From SpSt-1165 sp964391725 (GTDB taxonomy: Bacteria > Chloroflexota > Anaerolineae > Anaerolineales > Anaerolineaceae), in assembly GCA_964391725.1 (NCBI GenBank), contig CAYMNB010000006.1:1-64000 (forward strand): 64,000 nucleotides of DNA, read 5' to 3'. Of this stretch, positions 60,298-64,000 are shown piece after piece. A program made the position numbers and the translations under genes. The notes beneath the pieces are model-generated. The model searched no databases. It saw nothing but the letters and a program-made list of their open reading frames with translations, and had not been told where the DNA came from. Position 1 is the first letter of the stretch. Each line of letters opens with the position of its first letter.

Positions 60298-62816
60298 AGT
60301 GCAACCATTCCAATTACGCGATCATCTGAGAAGAGTGCCCCGCCTTCTCCATATTCGGCATTCAGGTCAATTCCCTTTACAACACGTGAGGTGGCTGTAG
60401 GGATATCCTCTACTGACAGCCTGAGCCTTTTATAGCCAGCAGAATAGATGTCGATGGCAGATTGTGGATCTGCCAAAACAAAATCGATCACATAGCCGCT
60501 TTCAAGGTTCACTTTCCAGGTCTTAACACCTTGTGAACCACGCCCCTGTACAGGGAACTGGTTCAAAGACACCTTTTTCAGCCAGCCGTTTTCTGTCAAA
60601 AAGGCAGCGATGGATGCAGTTTTTTGAGATTTCCGAATGAGCTGTGCGTTTATCAACACATCATCCAACTGTTTTATCGCAACAACACCTTTGGCAGAGG
60701 GAGTTGCCTGAGGATTTACAGAACTGAGCTCAATCCTGATACACCGGGGAGATGTCTCCTCACTCCCGCCTGTGGCGATCATCACTTCATCTTCCTCATC
60801 TGCGACACAGGCAAACAACACCTCATCATCATCGTCTTGCAGGCCAATGATCGACACCCAGACCGCTTCGCTGCGCATGCTCTCAATGTCACTGACCAAG
60901 GTTCGTTTTATATTGCCGGCCGTTGTCACCAGGCATAGCGCACTGTTAGCTGTAACCTCCTCAACTGCCACGATTTTCTCATTTTTGCGCAGCTTGAAAT
61001 CCGAAAATTCAGCGGATTCAGGTATGCGGCCTACCGGGCCATACCATAACCTGCCTTGGTTGGTGACGAGGATCACATCATTTTCGGCCTGAAACTTTTT
61101 GCGAAAGAAATCGATTTCAACAGCACGGCTGGTAGGTTTGCCAGAAGAGGCAGAGTCTCTGAATCCGCGCGCCTGTGTCCTGAAAATTCCTTTTTGAGAA
61201 ATTCGAACAATCTGGGGCCCTTCTGGCCTGACAAGATCGGCAACTGTCATTTGGGCTTCATGACCTTCTTCAACATCGATGATGATAGTGCGGCGCGGTG
61301 TAGCGAAATCATTACGAATGGCATTGGTCTCGTCAATAACTGTTGCTAACCGCTTTTGTTCAGATGTCAACAGGTTCTTCAACTCTTTAATAGCAGCTTT
61401 CAGTTCCTTCTCTTCATCCACCAACTTTTTCCGCTCTAAAGAGACCAACCGGCGCAATGGCATATCGAGGATTGCCTGGGCTTGAATGACACTCAAGTCA
61501 AGAGCTTTGATTAAATTTGTGCGTGCAGTTTCGGTGGTTTGCGACCGGCGGATGATCGCCACCACTTCATCGATCATTGACAGGGCCTTTAGCAAACCTT
61601 CGACCAGATGCAATCGATCTTCCGCGCGCTTAAGCTCATATTTGGCCCGTCTGGTAATTACGTCCAAACGATGGCTGATGAATTGCACCAGAAAATCTTT
61701 CAAACTTAAGTAACGCGGTTCCTGATAGGTTTCATCGCCGCCATTGTGTTCTTCGATAAGCGCCAAAGCATTGTGTGACAGGCTGTTGCGCATCTGGGTG
61801 TGGGTCAACAATTGATCGAGGACTTCTTCGGGATTGGCATTTCTTCCCATCTCGAACACAATCCGCATGCCGTTATAGTCTGATTCATCACGTACATCTG
61901 TCAGGCCAGGGAATTGGTCTTTGTGTGACGCAATGCGCTCCAAAATTGTGTTCTTTTGCACCTGGTAAGGCAATTCGGTCACGATGATTTCAGATTTGCC
62001 GCCGGCGATTTCCTTGATATCGGCACGAGATTGGCAAATGATGGTCCCGTGGCCGGTTTCATACGCCTGCTCGATGATGTCAATGTTGCTGTCGCCACGA
62101 TCCGCCCTGTATCGGTAGATCAAGCCACCTGTCGGAAGATCAGGGCCAGGAATGAACTCCATCAATTGTGGGGTAGTGATTTTGTTTCTGTTTTTCCACT
62201 GTTTGCACACAAAAACAACCGCCTCACAAACCTCGCCAAGGTTATGCGGCAGAATCGAGGTTGCCATGCCTACAGCGATACCTGAACTGCCATTAACCAG
62301 CAAGTTTGGGAAACGGGTTGGCAGAACCCCTGGCTCTTCCAGTGTGTCATCAAAATTGGTTTGCCAGTCAACGGTTTGCTTTTCAATATCCACCAGCATG
62401 GCTTCGCCCAAAGGGGTCAGCCTGGCTTCGGTATAGCGCATAGCGGCAGCTGGATCACCATCAATAGAACCATAATTACCCTGGCCGTCAACCAGCGGGT
62501 CGCGCATGGCAAATGGCTGCGCCATACGCACCATGGCATCATAGATAGATTGATCGCCATGGGGGTGGAATTTACCCATCACTTCGCCTACCACACGGGC
62601 AGATTTTTTGTGCGGATTCTGTGAATTTATGTTCATGTAGTGCATGGCATACAGAATTCTGCGCTGCACTGGTTTCAGGCCATCGCGCGCGTCAGGGAGT
62701 GCCCGGTCCAGAATGGTCAGCACGGCGTAACGTCGATAGGCATTTTCGATAAATTCATCCAGCGATTGGGCTGACTCTTTATCGCTGAGCTGGTTTTCGG
62801 TGGTTAATTCTGCCAT
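60294..62816 (-). CDS. gyrA: DNA gyrase subunit A (type IIA topoisomerase A subunit)
   Basis: An 840-residue subunit. The N-terminal catalytic core has RALPDARDGLKPVQRRILYAM and the active Tyr in AAAMRYTEARL (about residue 129). The quinolone region reads KFHPHGDQSIYDAMVRMAQPF. The C-terminal domain is a six-bladed propeller with a gyrase box-like QGRGSQG (consensus QRRGGKG) near residue 760, which favours gyrase over topoisomerase IV. Where E. coli has Ser83, this protein has Gln. GAGGAATAA precedes the ATG and lies inside the gyrB tail; gyrB ends 5 bases upstream. ParC is a less likely alternative. Confidence 0.9.
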   Translation of the reverse strand: MAELTTENQLSDKESAQSLDEFIENAYRRYAVLTILDRALPDARDGLKPVQRRILYAMHYMNINSQNPHKKSARVVGEVMGKFHPHGDQSIYDAMVRMAQPFAMRDPLVDGQGNYGSIDGDPAAAMRYTEARLTPLGEAMLVDIEKQTVDWQTNFDDTLEEPGVLPTRFPNLLVNGSSGIAVGMATSILPHNLGEVCEAVVFVCKQWKNRNKITTPQLMEFIPGPDLPTGGLIYRYRADRGDSNIDIIEQAYETGHGTIICQSRADIKEIAGGKSEIIVTELPYQVQKNTILERIASHKDQFPGLTDVRDESDYNGMRIVFEMGRNANPEEVLDQLLTHTQMRNSLSHNALALIEEHNGGDETYQEPRYLSLKDFLVQFISHRLDVITRRAKYELKRAEDRLHLVEGLLKALSMIDEVVAIIRRSQTTETARTNLIKALDLSVIQAQAILDMPLRRLVSLERKKLVDEEKELKAAIKELKNLLTSEQKRLATVIDETNAIRNDFATPRRTIIIDVEEGHEAQMTVADLVRPEGPQIVRISQKGIFRTQARGFRDSASSGKPTSRAVEIDFFRKKFQAENDVILVTNQGRLWYGPVGRIPESAEFSDFKLRKNEKIVAVEEVTANSALCLVTTAGNIKRTLVSDIESMRSEAVWVSIIGLQDDDDEVLFACVADEEDEVMIATGGSEETSPRCIRIELSSVNPQATPSAKGVVAIKQLDDVLINAQLIRKSQKTASIAAFLTENGWLKKVSLNQFPVQGRGSQGVKTWKVNLESGYVIDFVLADPQSAIDIYSAGYKRLRLSVEDIPTATSRVVKGIDLNAEYGEGGALFSDDRVIGMVAL

Positions 62817-62821
62817 AATAT

Positions 62822-64000
62822 TTATTCCTCTTCATTCCAATTGGTTGTCATCAACCATTCCTTGCGCGGAGCAACATTGCTGCCCATCAATTTTTCAATC
62901 ACCTGGCGTGTACGGTGCACATCATCGATATACATACGAATATCTTGTTGACTCGAGTCTTGAATTGAAACCAATTGCAGGCTCTCGGACTTAGTCTTGC
63001 CGCCAGGCTTTGCCAGCTGATCGGGTAATTTAAACACGGTTTCACGCAACTGTTCTGGATTCATCTCACCCAGTCCTTTATAACGCTGCAAACTTATGTT
63101 GTTAGCTCCCCACTCTTTCACAAGAGCTTTTCGATCTTCTTCGGTGTAAGCATATTCTGTCTTTTTATTGCGCTTGTTTGCCACCAGGTATAAGGGTGGC
63201 CGCGCAATGAAGAAGCGACCTTCTTCAATAATCGGGCGCATGATACGCCAGAAGAGGGTAGCCAGGAGTGTGGCAATGTGTGAACCGTCTACATCGGCAT
63301 CCACCAGCACCACAGCACGTCCGTAGCGCATGTTGTCAGCAACACAGTCACGTTCTACACCGGCACCGATCGCAGCCACAATCGCGGCAATTTCACGGTT
63401 TTTCAAGATGTCATTTAACTTCATCTTTTCGACATTCGGAATCTTCCCCCGCAGGGGCAGGATGGCATGGTAGCGTGAGTCACGGCCCTGTTTGCAGGAG
63501 CCGCCTGCCGAATCGCCTTCCACCAGGTACAGGGCAGTATGTTCATGCGCAACCACCGGTTTTCCACCCCGTCGCTGGATATCTGCCAATTTGCCCAGTA
63601 CATATTCGCCGGCATCCATGGCAGAACGGTTGATCATAAGTTTTCGCGCTTGCGAAGCGGCTTCTCTTCCCCTGGCTGCTGCCAGGGCTTGGTTAACGAT
63701 TACCTTGCCAGTGCTGAAATTCTTTTCCAGATAATCCAACAGGTTGTTGTATGTAACTGTAAACACCGGGCCATGCACTTCAGGACTGGTCAAACTTTCC
63801 TTCGTTTGCGACAAGAACTGTGGTGTGTTGGTCATGGTCACCTTTACAATACCAGTCAAACCCAGCAAAGCGTCATCGCCCTTAAAATCCTGGTTGCCCT
63901 TCAGCAATTTTTTGTTTGCGGCAAATTGCTTCACAGCTTTGGTCAACGCCGCCTTGAAGGCAGAAACATGGGTACCGCCTAACGGGGTGGGGATGGCGTT
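62822..64000 (-). CDS. gyrB: DNA gyrase subunit B, 3' part (runs off the window)
   Basis: The C-terminal 392 codons of GyrB; the 5' part lies beyond position 64000 and the frame stays open to the edge. The fragment begins in the transducer domain (AIPTPLGGTHVSAFKAAL), then the TOPRIM domain with LYLVEGDSAGGSCKQGRDS (metal Glu/Asp), PLRGKIPNVEKM, VVLVDADVDGSHI, and ends with NISLQRYKGLGEMNPEQL. Cys replaces the usual Ala in GGSAKQGR. It is transcribed into gyrA. Confidence 0.94.
   Translation of the reverse strand, partial: NAIPTPLGGTHVSAFKAALTKAVKQFAANKKLLKGNQDFKGDDALLGLTGIVKVTMTNTPQFLSQTKESLTSPEVHGPVFTVTYNNLLDYLEKNFSTGKVIVNQALAAARGREAASQARKLMINRSAMDAGEYVLGKLADIQRRGGKPVVAHEHTALYLVEGDSAGGSCKQGRDSRYHAILPLRGKIPNVEKMKLNDILKNREIAAIVAAIGAGVERDCVADNMRYGRAVVLVDADVDGSHIATLLATLFWRIMRPIIEEGRFFIARPPLYLVANKRNKKTEYAYTEEDRKALVKEWGANNISLQRYKGLGEMNPEQLRETVFKLPDQLAKPGGKTKSESLQLVSIQDSSQQDIRMYIDDVHRTRQVIEKLMGSNVAPRKEWLMTTNWNEEE

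Overview
The window looks like a chromosome segment of a Chloroflexota bacterium, probably class Anaerolineae. This is inferred from gene content: coenzyme F420 genes, a cyclic 2,3-diphosphoglycerate synthetase homologue otherwise best known from archaea, serine/threonine kinases and lipoproteins carrying TolB-like propellers and Pro/Thr linkers, and Gram-positive-style wall genes (FemAB pairs, L,D-transpeptidase, PgeF). No outer-membrane assembly genes are seen. Genes are dense, often with ATGA/GTGA overlaps. No insertion sequence, prophage, CRISPR array or rRNA gene was found. One tRNA-Leu gene is present.

Layout. 1-7.7 kb: rpsT with its terminator, then argS, the cDPG synthetase homologue, obgE, nadD and an S9 peptidase. 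7.8-13 kb: a multi-cluster Fe-S protein, Tat-exported L,D-transpeptidase, thioredoxin-fold/DUF2085 membrane protein, pgeF, and the yggS-yggT-yggU block. 13-17.7 kb: a membrane-anchored NACHT/HEAT NTPase divergent from a kinase with a propeller ectodomain. 17.7-24.6 kb: a six-gene minus-strand operon (ridA, GT2, polyprenyl-P sugar transferase, 4,6-dehydratase, two FemAB). 24.6-33.3 kb: a Pro/Thr-linker membrane protein, psuG, tRNA-Leu, then deoxysugar catabolism (rhaB-type kinase, fucI, lyxose-isomerase-like protein, PfkB kinase) with a nicotinate phosphoribosyltransferase homologue in the middle. 33.3-39.9 kb: an orphan response regulator, then yqeY-pgpH-ybeY, comEA, yqhQ and an M20 dipeptidase on the minus strand. 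40-48.6 kb: a plus-strand operon joining an SsnA-type aminohydrolase, F420:NADPH oxidoreductase, cofE, an F420-type LLM oxidoreductase, a molybdenum hydroxylase and a MocA-type cytidylyltransferase. 48.5-50.4 kb: S41 protease and class II aldolase, minus strand.

The most interesting region is 50.46-58.83 kb, a plus-strand operon for what appears to be a Dlt-like cell-envelope acylation system. It contains a lipoprotein, a 47-residue membrane microprotein (50828-50971) whose C-terminus is WIYQGF, an MBOAT acyltransferase starting at the next base, an SGNH/DltD-like transferase, two SGNH-related lipoproteins with GDCQS in place of the usual GDS, an acyl carrier protein, and a co-translated sensor kinase/response regulator. 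The microprotein terminus matches the C-terminal Tyr hexapeptide acyl shuttle known from DltX. No DltA-type adenylating enzyme is in the window, so the acyl group is unknown.

The window ends with a membrane protein, a DUF985 cupin, and gyrA and gyrB on the minus strand; gyrB runs off the right edge.
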